64,000 nt of DNA from Plotosus lineatus (Eukaryota; Chordata; Actinopteri; Siluriformes; Plotosidae), in NCBI GenBank assembly GCA_024760905.1, contig CM045733.1, positions 71,020,001 to 71,084,000 on the forward strand. The letters run 5' to 3'. The position numbers were made by a program, and so were the translations under genes. Below are positions 54,763 through 64,000 of the stretch, in pieces. Positions within the stretch are counted from its first letter, which is position 1. Each line of letters opens with the position of its first letter. Below the pieces are notes generated by a model. It ran no database searches, was not told the origin of the DNA, and worked only from the letters and a program-made list of their open reading frames with translations.

Positions 54763-55755
54763 CAACCCTTCAACTTGTCCAACACCATCACAGGATTTTA
54801 AAAATGTCATCAGCTATTAGATCGGTAGTATATATTTATCAGTTTTAGCTTTGTCACAATTTCACCCTTCTGTGTGTATGTGGATATAAATATATGCATA
54901 GGTCTTTAAATGTGTGAATTATGATAGATACATATATACAAATACACCCTGTGTGTGTGTGTGTGTAGATGGCTTTTGACTGTCACCAGGGCTGAGGTAA
55001 GGGATCTGAATAATTAAAAAGGTTGATGACCACTGCTCGAATACAAACATATTGGAAAGACGCTGTGTAGCATAAGTGGGCGAGTAAGCAGTGGAGTGCT
55101 TTACGATGGGTTGCCAGATTTGTAAACGGTAAATAATTTATGAAGACCACACTACAATATTTTCATCTTTTGTTTTAACAGTTTGCTAAATATATCTTAT
55201 CTTTATATGACATATGTAACCCATTAAGTACACAATGACAAATTTGAACAGCACACACAGAAACCGATATATTTGTCTTCCTCACATCGGAGGATCTGGC
55301 AACAACCAAACTGTTGAAAGCGCGAGCACTCACTTTTTATTCAAGCCAGACTGAGGTAAATTATTTACAGTAAATATTGTATTACCAGCTGTGTTTATTA
55401 GTCTACAACAAATAATTATTTAAGAAGAATTGTTTGTACCTAAATGCCAGCTCAGGAGCTCATTTTATTCCATCAAGAAATACTCGCACACCGCATTTTT
55501 TTTTTTTTGTTGCCATTTTAGCTTTGAAGCTAATTCATAAGAAAAAGTGGAAATGTTAAATGTAGTAAAATTGAATAATAAATTAGTAAAATATCTCTGT
55601 CATGGACTGAATATAAACTGGTGTGAATGTAATTCACTGAGCACGTATCTGTGTACTGTAACCTTAAGTTTATTTCCTCAAGTCTAGTTTAATTTCTTGT
55701 TGAAAGGGCGCACAGTATTTGTATCTGGGTAGATTTTCCATAGGCCAAACAAATG
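54763..55755. other. No gene seen upstream of SYCP3
   Basis: AT-rich sequence with short GT runs at 54951-54964. I see no exon. The SYCP3 promoter and noncoding first exon may lie here or just downstream but cannot be placed. Confidence 0.45.
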
Positions 55756-55761
55756 TCACTG

Positions 55762-56030
55762 AGCGGCAGGGTGGTGTCGTTACTCCCAGGCACAAGCTTG
55801 TCTGTGTATCGTTTCCACTGGGCAATTCAGCTTCCTCCCAAGGTTCAAAGACGAGCACTTTTGGCCAGCTTGCTGTTTCAGATTTTCCCTAGGCAAAGTT
55901 ATGAGGGTTGCCCTGTGAGGGTCTTGCAAGCTGATCAGGGTATACCCTGCCTTTGCCCAGTGTTGGCTGAGATAGGCTCCAGTCTCTCTGACACTAGCAG
56001 GATTAAGCAGATCAGCAAATTAACGAGTTT
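55762..56030 (+). repeat. SINE with L2-like tail, degenerate
   Basis: GGCAGGGTGGTGTCGTTACT, then CAAGCTGATCAGGGTATACC, CCAGTGTTGGCTGAGATAGG and CTCCAGTCTCTCTGACAC follow the head-to-tail order of the SINE at 1295-1605. Confidence 0.65.
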
Positions 56031-56383
56031 GTATCCAGATAGTACTGTATTAGGTATGTGATGGCACAGATTTGCTGCTTTGCTCATCAACTTCCAAAGT
56101 TTCGACTATCAGATTGTACAGATGAGTATGTAAGTGAGAGAGCTGGACAGATGAAAGAACTTTCTCATGTTTTTGCATCTCTTACAGCAAATATGAACTA
56201 AAAGCTAAATCCTGACTTAAAAGGATTCCAGACTTGGAAAGATCAGAATTTTTTTGTGTATTTGATTGGAGAATGATTTTTGGGTAGAGCTGATTAAATA
56301 TCTTTACCTTAATGTAAAGTTTGCTTCACATACGCTTGTTCATTTTAATTACACTGAGTCCAATTGATTTTCCATTTTAGCAA

Positions 56384-59315
56384 ATGGCATCATCAGGACG
56401 AAAACAGAACAAGAAGTCCAAACAGTTCGAAGACGCCTCACACCTTCTGGCTTTTGACTTTAATATAGAGGATCAAAAAAAAAAAGGTCTTAATGGCTCT
56501 GAGGATGAGGCGAGACAAAGTGCTACTTGTTCATCTTATATACTTTGGTTGTGTTTCATGACTTAAATAAAACTGGGGTTGGTAATGTGTAAAGCTAGTA
56601 AAATATGAGTAGCATCTCTCTATAATCACTCCCTGCCACATGTGCTCTGATAACAGGTTTGGGTCACGCATTTGCAGGGAAACATGGGAGCATTTGATTG
56701 AATATTTGACAGCAGATGGTGAGGTAGTGATTGGTTGGTGTTTTTTAAAGAATTTCAGTGGCCACAATTGAGATTTTTTTTTTTTTTATGCTACTGTCAA
56801 GGTTTAAAACACAGGTGTCAAACTCAAGGACCATCAACTCATTTAATGTGGAGAGCAAAAAGCTTTCAATGATCGACCATTACCATGTGTATTATTCTTC
56901 CACTAAGTGACAGCAGCCTACTTCACATGAGCAGCTAGTCATTCATAACTGAAGCAAGAGTTCATGCTAGTTTGTGACTTAAGCATCGTCATAAAATCTT
57001 CTTCTCCTTTTGGCTTTTTCGGGACAGATACCTGTATGAGTCAGTTTGCCAGGCAAATTTCATGGTTTCCCCTTTTAGAGTAGATTTAACTTTAATGATG
57101 TGGCCCACAGTGAAAGAGTTTGACACCCCGGTTTAGTGCATTTAAGCCATTAGAACAGCTTGCTACATTTATAATGTACCAACCCCAGTTTTAAATTGTA
57201 AAATAAGTAGTTGGAGTATAAAGTGATATTGCATCTGTAGAGACATGTCTAGATTAGTAGTCAGCTCACAGTTGTATAAAGTGATGGTACATTTTAGCAG
57301 CATTAACTTTTAATTTCATACGAATCTGATTGGATTGTTAGAAACTCCCTTCATGGACAAGTTGGGCAAGAAAAGATCTGCTGGTACCTCAAAGGAAGAT
57401 AATGTTATTGTAGGGTGAGTTAAATATTCTCACTCATGTTATTAAATGTTTTGTCAGAAAGTTAGCACCGATGCTTAAACACGTAGGATTTTTTGTTGTT
57501 GTTTTACAGGAATGAAGTTCAGACAATGCTTGAAAAATTTGGAGGTGAGGCCACAGTAACTGAAAATCTGAGTGTTCAGAATTTGTGATGTGCTCTGTGT
57601 AAAGTGTATCGGAATGTTGATGCAGCTGACATCAATAAGGCAATACAGGCTAAGAGGAAACGCTTGGAAGCCTTCACCGAAAGCTCTCTGAAAGGCAGCA
57701 ATCAGAAAATAGAGCAGCTTTGGAAAACCCAACATAACCAGAGGTAAAGATTACATTACGTAAACACTTTTTATATCTGATCTACTGCATCTGAAGTGTT
57801 TGCATAATCAAGAATGTCAGTGTATTTCTGTACTGGGGTGGCATAGAAAACACATTTTTGTAGAATGCTGTCAGAAACTCAGGTGTATTTAGTTTTTGAA
57901 TCCTTATTCATCCTGTTCTATTTGAGCTTATGTCTTTATAAATTGTAAAAGTATTGACATTGCACAGAGCAAACATGGTTTAATAAAGTTCTCAAAGAAT
58001 TTTACACTGCAGACATTTCCATTTAATGAAGACATACATAGTGTTATACATGTATATTATCTTAGATATATACATCTAGTATTTGTTATACTAATTGGAA
58101 TTTAAAAGTAAGAAAGCGGCACCAGACTACAAGTTTTTTTTTTTTTTTTAACTTTACTCGGTGATTTATTTGTTACAGTATAACCTGGCTGTGACGACAT
58201 GCAGTAGGTTTAGTATAAACCATAGGCACATGAGGTGTCTCACAGTGTTACGCTGACCATCATCTGAGCAACAAGTACATAAGAGCACGTGGTCCAAACT
58301 GTTAGGACAGAGACACAAGTAAATCGGCTCATTTTAATTTTTCATCGTGTCGGGGATACTTACACAACCCACAGTATTTAGAATTGTGGGTTGCATGGTT
58401 GACAGCCTCAAAGCCTTATAAAGCTCGCATCTTAAGCAATGATTGAGTATTGCCTGTTCTGCCCAGCTACCAAAGCCATGCAGGGTGAGGATTGGCTACA
58501 CTAAATTGGCCCTAGGAGTTCTGTCCTGTGATGAGCTAGCATATTGAACCATGCTGTGCAGAGTCAGGCAAAATCTAAAAAGACTTCACTATTGATTAGA
58601 TAGCAGTTGTTGATGGACGTATTTGAATTGGTAGGCAGAAGCTAACAGAGGAATACTCGAAGCAGATGCTGTCAGTGCTGCAGCAGTGGGAGACTGATGT
58701 TCATAACTCTGAGGAGCAAGAGGAGAAACTGAATGTTCGTGTTTGTGAGCGTCCAGCATTAGTAACAGTAGAGCTGTTATTTTCCCCTTTGATTAAAAAA
58801 AGCAATATTGGTGATATTACATCTAATTAATTTGGAAGTAAATGTTGTGAAAAACCTCATTACTATCTAACCTGTAATTTTATCTGTACAGAATTTGTTT
58901 CAACAGCAGCAGATGCTTTTGCAGCAGGCTCGGATCATTCAGAATCAAAAAATAAAATCCATCAAAGAGTTGTATGAACAGTTCATCAAGGTGTGACTCT
59001 TTAGAGCAATTTATAACTTGTATAGAGGTCTTTTTCTTCTCATACGGACTACACGGATCCTATATTTAACAATAGAACATGGAGGAGATGGAGAGGAGTC
59101 ATGAGGCTTTCCTCCAGGGAGCTCAGATGGAGCTAAAAAGGGAGATGGCTCTGCTGCAGAAAAGGATAATGATGGACATTGTGAGTGTATTTACATATTC
59201 ACTGGATTTTTTTCCCCCTCAAGATGTCACATAGATAATTTTTTCTACGTTCACATTACAGCAACAACAGGAGATGGCCACTGTGAGGAAGTCACTCCAG
59301 TCCATGCTGTTTTAA
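56384..59315 (+). CDS. sycp3: Synaptonemal complex protein 3, 8 coding exons
   Basis: SYCP3 is a coiled-coil (Cor1 domain) protein of the meiotic chromosome axis. Exons: 56384-56486 (or to 56509), 57342-57414, 57510-57544, 57626-57743, 58635-58734, 58892-58990, 59076-59180, 59262-59315. From exon 3 on, all borders are AG/GT and in phase. The sum is 687 nt, 228 codons plus stop, close to the roughly 236 of mammals. Key text: [112 protein letters not shown] and the conserved end [10 protein letters not shown]. The first coding-exon donor is uncertain: the only GT giving the right phase (56487) drops the conserved-looking GLNGSEDE, while a GC donor at 56510 keeps it but is out of phase with 57342. 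A hAT-like MITE sits in intron 1. Confidence 0.92.
56808..57131. mobile_element. hAT-like MITE in SYCP3 intron
   Basis: Left end CAGGTGTCAAACTCAAGG; right end, inverted, CGGGGTGTCAAACTCTTTC, about 320 bp apart. This is the CAGGGGTGTCAAAC class of hAT ends also seen at 53507. It contains a small piece of RTE/SINE tail (CTTCTCCTTTTGGCTTTTTC at 57000). Confidence 0.6.
57744..58634 (+). other. SYCP3 intron with worn SINE
   Basis: AT-rich intron between coding exons 4 and 5. At 58386-58570, GGGTTGCATGGTTGACAGCC, then ACTAAATTGGCCCTAGGAGT resembles an eroded L2-tail SINE. Nothing else is seen. Confidence 0.45.
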
Positions 59316-59499
59316 AGTCTGGAGTTCATTTGTTCCACTGGAAGACTTTAATACTTGTGTTCTTATTATAAATATTTAGCGTACGATAAATTAGCCTGAT
59401 GCACGTAAATGTTATTTTCCCCTGTCAAGTATGTTCAAAATCTGTATAGATTGTTCTTTAAACATGAACAAATTATTTGTCTGTCGTTTGTCAAAAGAC

Positions 59500-59735
59500 A
59501 ATCCTATCAGGATTACAGGGAGAGTGTGCCAATCTCGGCCGACACCGAATGAACCCAGGGTATACCCTGAACAGTTTGTAGGACCACCCAACCATTCACA
59601 CTCGCATCCACACCTAGGGGTACACAGTTTTTGGCCTGTTGGAGGAAAGCTTCCAAGCTGCACAGGAATACTGAGCCCGGGAATGGAACCCATTTGCTGT
59701 GAGGCAAGAGTGTTAACCGCTGCACCAATCTTTTT
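59500..59735 (-). repeat. SINE with L2-like tail
   Basis: Read inverted: GGTGCAGCGGTTAACACTCT, GGTTCCATTCCCGGGCTCAG (B-box-like), CCCTAGGTGTGGATGCGAGT and CTGTTCAGGGTATACCCTGG. It lies just downstream of SYCP3 beside a poly-T run (59731-59746). Confidence 0.75.
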
Positions 59736-60347
59736 TTTTTTTTTTTGATGCATCAAATGACATTAAAAAAAAAAATCCAACAGGCAAAAAGCTTACCAAA
59801 AAATATAGAAGCCACCACAGGTTTAACATGAGATTTCTCAATCATCCCTCTGCTCTGCAGCACCAGGCACTCAACCATCCAGTGACCCACCAGTAGTTTT
59901 CTTTTTCAGACTTGCACAACTCAGGTTTTCCTAGTTGCTTTTGATCCACCGATAGCTTTCCATAATTATTCCATTGAAATCAAACATCATATGCAATCAG
60001 TGGAAGGCCATGCATTTGGTAACTCGGTCATCAGTGGAACTTAACAGACTTAATTCACCTCTGAATACCACCACTATAACATTACAATCATAAAAACCAT
60101 CACTAATATAAAAAAAAACCGGTATAGCAAGGCATGGCATTGCAGAGAGAGGTATTTTGTGCATTTATGCGAGTAACTCTGAGCATGACATAACTTTCGC
60201 CGCCGTTTACCAGTGGAAATTCCTGGTAAACCTGTGCTTGGTCAGACATGTAATGTAACAAACATTACCCACCTCCTCAAACTCTCCTGATGTCAAGCTT
60301 TTCTGGAAAGGTTCATCTTGAAAATGGATTTTTAATAATGTCCAACA

Positions 60348-60700
60348 GTTGGGGCAGTGGTGGCCTAGTGATATAGGGTGCTAGATCGCTGATCCAAAAG
60401 GTTGGGGGTTCGAGTCATACTCTCCACAAGGTTGTCACTGTCACCCCAGTGCAGCTAACTGGGTTATCAAAGGCCAGCCATGTCGGTCAGTGTCTATGGT
60501 GTGAGGCATGTAAAAAAAAAAAAAAAAAACATTTCTGACTTGACAAGAGTAGGCTGCAAAGCCGTCAGCATGTTTCCGCCCTGCGATGGCCTGGCGAGCT
60601 GTCCAGGGTGTACTCTGCCCTCGCCCGAGTTGGCTGTGATGGGCGCCAGCCTCCCCGTGATCCTAATTAGGATGAAGCGGTTACAGAAAATGAACTGATG
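60348..60700 (+). repeat. tRNA-head SINE with L2-like tail, 13-bp target duplication
   Basis: ATAATGTCCAACA flanks it exactly at 60335-60347 and 60701-60713. Head GTGGCCTAGTGATATAGGGT, then GGTTGGGGGTTCGAGTCATA. The tail is GAGCTGTCCAGGGTGTACTC to CGGTTACAGAAAATGAACTG. It is the same type as 28120-28437. Confidence 0.9.
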
Positions 60701-60713
60701 ATAATGTCCAACA

Positions 60714-61557
60714 CCAAATCAATTTCTCCTCATCCCATCAGCCATTGTGTACGTAAAATAATCCTGACTTAAATGTGTTGTGTGCAGATTGCTAGACGAA
60801 TCAGCTAGTTTTGCTCTTACCAACTAAAGAGAGCATGGACAAATGCTGGTTATTGTTGGCCAGCTAGCTGGCCCTGTGAGGCACATCTGGTTGTTTAACC
60901 AATCTCAGTTAGAAATAAGGGGAAAACCCCCCCCCCCCAAAGAAAATGCTACCTCATTTATGAATATTCCATTTTTGGTTCAAAGGTTACAGTATTTTAA
61001 ACAATTACACCATTTAAAGGTCCATTTTACACTAAACTGGGGGGGGGGGGGGGTCAATTTGTCAAAATGGCCGAGTCGACAAATCCGTTGACTTTTGAAA
61101 GTAAATCAGCCACAGGTTCCTAAATATTGGTCAATAAAAAGTGTCACCATCAGTCACTCAGCCTGTACAACCAGCGCCGTCAAAAAAACGAAAGGTCTTC
61201 GGTAACGATCCCATAATAATCTTTATATTCGAGTAACACTAAGCGAAGAGATTCAGGCAGGGGAAACAGTTGTTATTTAGTAACATGCATACAGAATTCT
61301 TTGCATATTTGATCATGAACTTCTTTAGGTGTTTTTTACTTTGACTCTCAGTGGGTCCGTGTGCACGCAAACAAAAAATATATACATATATTATACATAT
61401 ACCTACACACTATGAGAAGAAAAGTGGAGTCAATGTGGCATCGGTTGGTGGCCAATGGCCTATAAATAGATAGTTGATTCAGGAGGCTTGAATGCGGTCA
61501 TCACTGAACCAAGTGAAACCCTCCTTCTCTGGACGCAGTTAACCAGCTTAAAATCTT
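60714..61557. other. No gene seen
   Basis: It contains poly-C (60928-60939) and poly-G (61039-61053) runs and otherwise ordinary AT-rich DNA. Confidence 0.45.
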
Positions 61558-61722
61558 TTACCAGGCCTTGTAGTAAAACCAAAGTCTTAACTTTGAAAGC
61601 TTCTGCTTCTTGTTTTCCATCTTTGATAATACACAGTTGAAATCTTCTCTCGTCACAAAAGGTTCCCTTCCGAACATGGAGGGCTGTAGATCTAAATGGG
61701 TTATTCCTGTCACTTTTTCATT
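61558..61722 (-). CDS. Possible terminal coding exon of an unidentified gene
   Basis: On the minus strand a frame ending at the TAA at 61558-61560 reads THLDLQPSMFGREPF, VTREDFNCVLSKMEN and KKQKLSKLRLWFYYKAW. The composition looks protein-like, but the frame is short. The acceptor would be near 61722, and no neighbouring exon was recognised upstream. It could be chance. Confidence 0.2.
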   Translation of the reverse strand, partial: NEKVTGITHLDLQPSMFGREPFVTREDFNCVLSKMENKKQKLSKLRLWFYYKAW

Positions 61723-61942
61723 AAAACCATACACAGTTAAACATTAAAAATTCTTCCGAAAAATGTCAGTCACTAAAAACAGCACCGTGTTGCGCTGCAA
61801 CATCATATGCTCTATGAACGTGCGAGCCGCCCCAGAGAGAGGGACCGTGGTTCACTGCTGCTGCTCCCAATCCCTGTATGCTTTTCGGAATAGCAGGCCA
61901 CATTCTTGCAGCAAAAATATATTTGACTTTGTCTTTGAGGAT

Positions 61943-62700
61943 GGATGAGTCGTCGACTTACGACCGCTTTTGGTTCTGGTAGACCGGTCGTAAAGCGATC
62001 TGGTCGTATATCGACTTTCCATCCAAATACACTCATGCCAAACAAACAAAAAAAAAAGATGAATAAATCTCGCGCATTTAAATCTATACATCTATTTTCA
62101 ATTCCATGTCACTGTGGCGCGCAGCGGAGAGCCAATCCTTTTTGTACTCCAGTTGTGGGTGGGTCCGATACTTTCAAACTCTAATTTTATTGGATTATAA
62201 CAACAACCACAGATTGGCGAATTGTTTTTGAGTAAAGCGAAATTTCCCTCGTTTTGATTAGCTCATTTCCACGAAGCCAAGCACAGCTGGCAAGCAAACA
62301 CAAATGGACAGACATGGAAAAACTTCCACCTGCAGAGCAGATGCGTGCAAAAACTTGGGACGTGCTTCCTGTCACATAAACACTGCAGCATGCGAGTCCA
62401 ATAAGATTAGAGTTTCAAGGGATCGAACCCGCCCACACACAAAGGATTGGCTCTCCGCTTCGTGCCACAGTGACGTGGCATTGAAAGTAGATGAATAGAT
62501 TTGCTTTCAGCTCTGAGCAGTTAGAAAGTGAAGCTGCGTCATCTCTGCTTGGCCTATTAAGATGCCGGCGCTGCCGGCAGCGCAAACAACTGGCGTACGC
62601 AACGCTCGCACTGCACTGCCATGAATCATGCTTCACGACTTTTGCGGTCGTAAAGTCGATCACACGTAACTCGCATAGGTCGTAAGTCGACCACTCACTA
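61943..62700. mobile_element. Foldback MITE with long inverted repeats (about 760 bp)
   Basis: The ends, GGATGAGTCGTCGACTTACG and inverted TAGTGAGTGGTCGACTTACG, form terminal repeats. Further in, GTCACTGTGGCGCGCAGCGG / AGAGCCAATCCTTTTTGT (62108-62145) pairs with ACAAAGGATTGGCTCTCCGC / GTGCCACAGTGAC (62439-62475). There is no ORF of note. The TACGACC-type ends resemble the pogo-like families here, but no clear TA duplication is seen. Confidence 0.7.
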
Positions 62701-64000
62701 TACAAAGATACATTTAAACTCCTGTTACACTTGCTCCTCATTTATCCCCATTAACATAGGGTCCAGGGGTGGGCAAGCATCACCAGGTTTTGGGCTCTAG
62801 AGTGTTTCTCTTGTGGAGCGTTCGACGTTGATCTTTTAAAACTAAACATACAAAAAGAAAACTTCATGTTGGAGTCAGCAGGACACATGCAGTTCAGGTT
62901 CTCTGATGAGGAAAAAAAAAAAGTCTTGTGTTGCCCTTCGTTTTTTTTCACCAATTCAGGCAGGGAAAATGTCACAGGTCTCTGGCACATGAGCATTTTG
63001 GAGCGAGACAACAAACTTAGTCCTTTTAGAGACCACAGTCTCCTCAGAGACTGTAAAGATGAGACACAGTCTTCCCTCTCTCCATCGTGTTTTCCTTCCC
63101 TTGTTGAGTGGGTGGGGCCTCCAGTTACTACTTTGACTCCGCCTGGGTGTGAGCCCTGCCCTCTGTGCCCTGGTCAAATCGCAGAGGCTGGCTTCTCCAA
63201 TGACCGTTTCATTAAACATCCTGACGATCTCCACTTTTTGTGAATTATCAGTCAAAATGCATGCTCAGGTGCCTCCTCATGCTGGCACGAGCAGGCAACG
63301 TGAACGAGACAACCATGGCCTAAAATGAACAAAACTGAAAATAAATAAAAACAAACAAACACACTAGAAAAGAACAGAAATAATTGAACTTGCCGGTGAT
63401 GAATCTGCATGCATTTCTCCGGTATGATGGAACCAAAACCTGTTTTAAAAAAATGAAAGAAAGCACACTCGCAAAGGGAACACTGCATTTTCTCTGGAAA
63501 AGGAAATGATTAAAGCCACATAGGCAAAGATGCAGACAATTCAACTCAAAAATCTTGAAAGTCTAAAAATGTCTTGCTTTTTAATGAAAGAGAAACCTGA
63601 TGGCACACTCGGTGTTCAACATGAGACCTTCAGTAAATAAGCACTCACGAATGACACAAGTCAAAGACAGACTACACAGCCACACGTACAAAAACATGGC
63701 TACCCAGTCTATCCCCGGCACTCGAAGGGGAGCCACGCCGACTAACTCCACGTAAGTATCCCTTCACCTCTTGTACAGCTCCCTGTGGTCAAGAATCAGC
63801 CTGTCTACCAGGCACCACAGATGATCCCGCACAAAGTCTGCCGCCTTTTTATAGTGTGGTGGGCGGTCGGTTGACCAAGGCCCCGTCCCTTTCCAAGGAA
63901 TCACTGCCTGCAGGGTGAATCCCAACCAGAACCTTGCCAGCAGTGTTGCAGCATGCCCTTCCCTCGCCCTGACCAGCCTTGCCAAAAGGACATGTTCAGC
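62701..64000. other. Unassigned sequence
   Basis: No exon or repeat could be assigned with confidence. A minus-strand frame at 63985-63764 (74 codons, ending FVRDHLWCLVDRLILDHREL) is somewhat protein-like and GC-richer than its surroundings. I do not recognise it; a LINE fragment is one possibility. Confidence 0.3.

Noticed and set aside
60928..61053. Poly-C and poly-G runs as a regulatory G-quadruplex element
   Set aside because: These are plain homopolymers with no paired G tracts or nearby promoter evidence.

Overview
This is eukaryotic, vertebrate DNA. It has spliced genes with GT-AG introns, fish-type Tc1/mariner elements, an RTE-clade LINE, tRNA-derived SINEs whose 3' tail matches that LINE, and long CA, TA and TG microsatellites. 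A ray-finned fish, probably a teleost, fits best; the exact species cannot be read from the window.

Three host genes can be reconstructed exon by exon. (1) ACTR6 (actin-related protein 6, SRCAP/SWR1 chromatin-remodelling subunit) lies on the minus strand at 781-27595. It has 11 coding exons that sum to 396 codons plus stop, the normal length for this protein. (2) GTSE1 (G2 and S phase expressed 1, microtubule-tip and p53-regulating protein) lies on the minus strand at 29913-42016. It has 11 coding exons that sum to 732 codons. (3) SYCP3 (synaptonemal complex protein 3) lies on the plus strand at 56384-59315. It has 8 coding exons and about 228 codons. Head-to-head with GTSE1, a THAP-domain exon starts at 42789 on the plus strand. 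It is followed, 4 kb on, by a frameshifted P-element/THAP9-like transposase (about 46876-48770). The roughly 0.77 kb between the two start codons looks like a shared promoter.

Most of the remaining sequence is transposon-derived and strongly nested. It includes a full-length RTE LINE with a 16-bp target duplication (43156-46296) and six broken RTE copies. There are several Tc1/mariner copies and a set of pogo/Tigger-like TA-flanked elements in at least four terminal-repeat families (called A-D here), plus a fifth foldback element near 62 kb. There are two transposase-bearing hAT remnants, one hAT-like MITE, a jockey/L2-type LINE fragment, a ZCCHC3-like gag fragment and several SINE types. ACTR6 introns 6 and 8, about 12 and 8 kb, are inflated by these insertions.

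Layout: 1-720 is the ACTR6 downstream flank. 781-27595 is ACTR6 with introns full of repeats. 28043-29247 is a hAT remnant. 29913-42016 is GTSE1. 42017-42788 is the putative bidirectional promoter. 42789-48770 is the THAP/P-element-like locus with the RTE inside it. 48910-54754 is a repeat block. 56384-59315 is SYCP3. 59500-64000 is repeats and unassigned DNA. The three host genes are not one pathway: ACTR6 acts on chromatin, GTSE1 in G2/M and on microtubules, and SYCP3 in meiotic chromosome axes. No clearly new gene system was found. The most unusual material is the repeat architecture: SINEs apparently assembled from both ends of the RTE LINE, three-level nesting, large foldbacks, and a 1.1-kb GC-rich CA-type array grown inside a pogo-like element.
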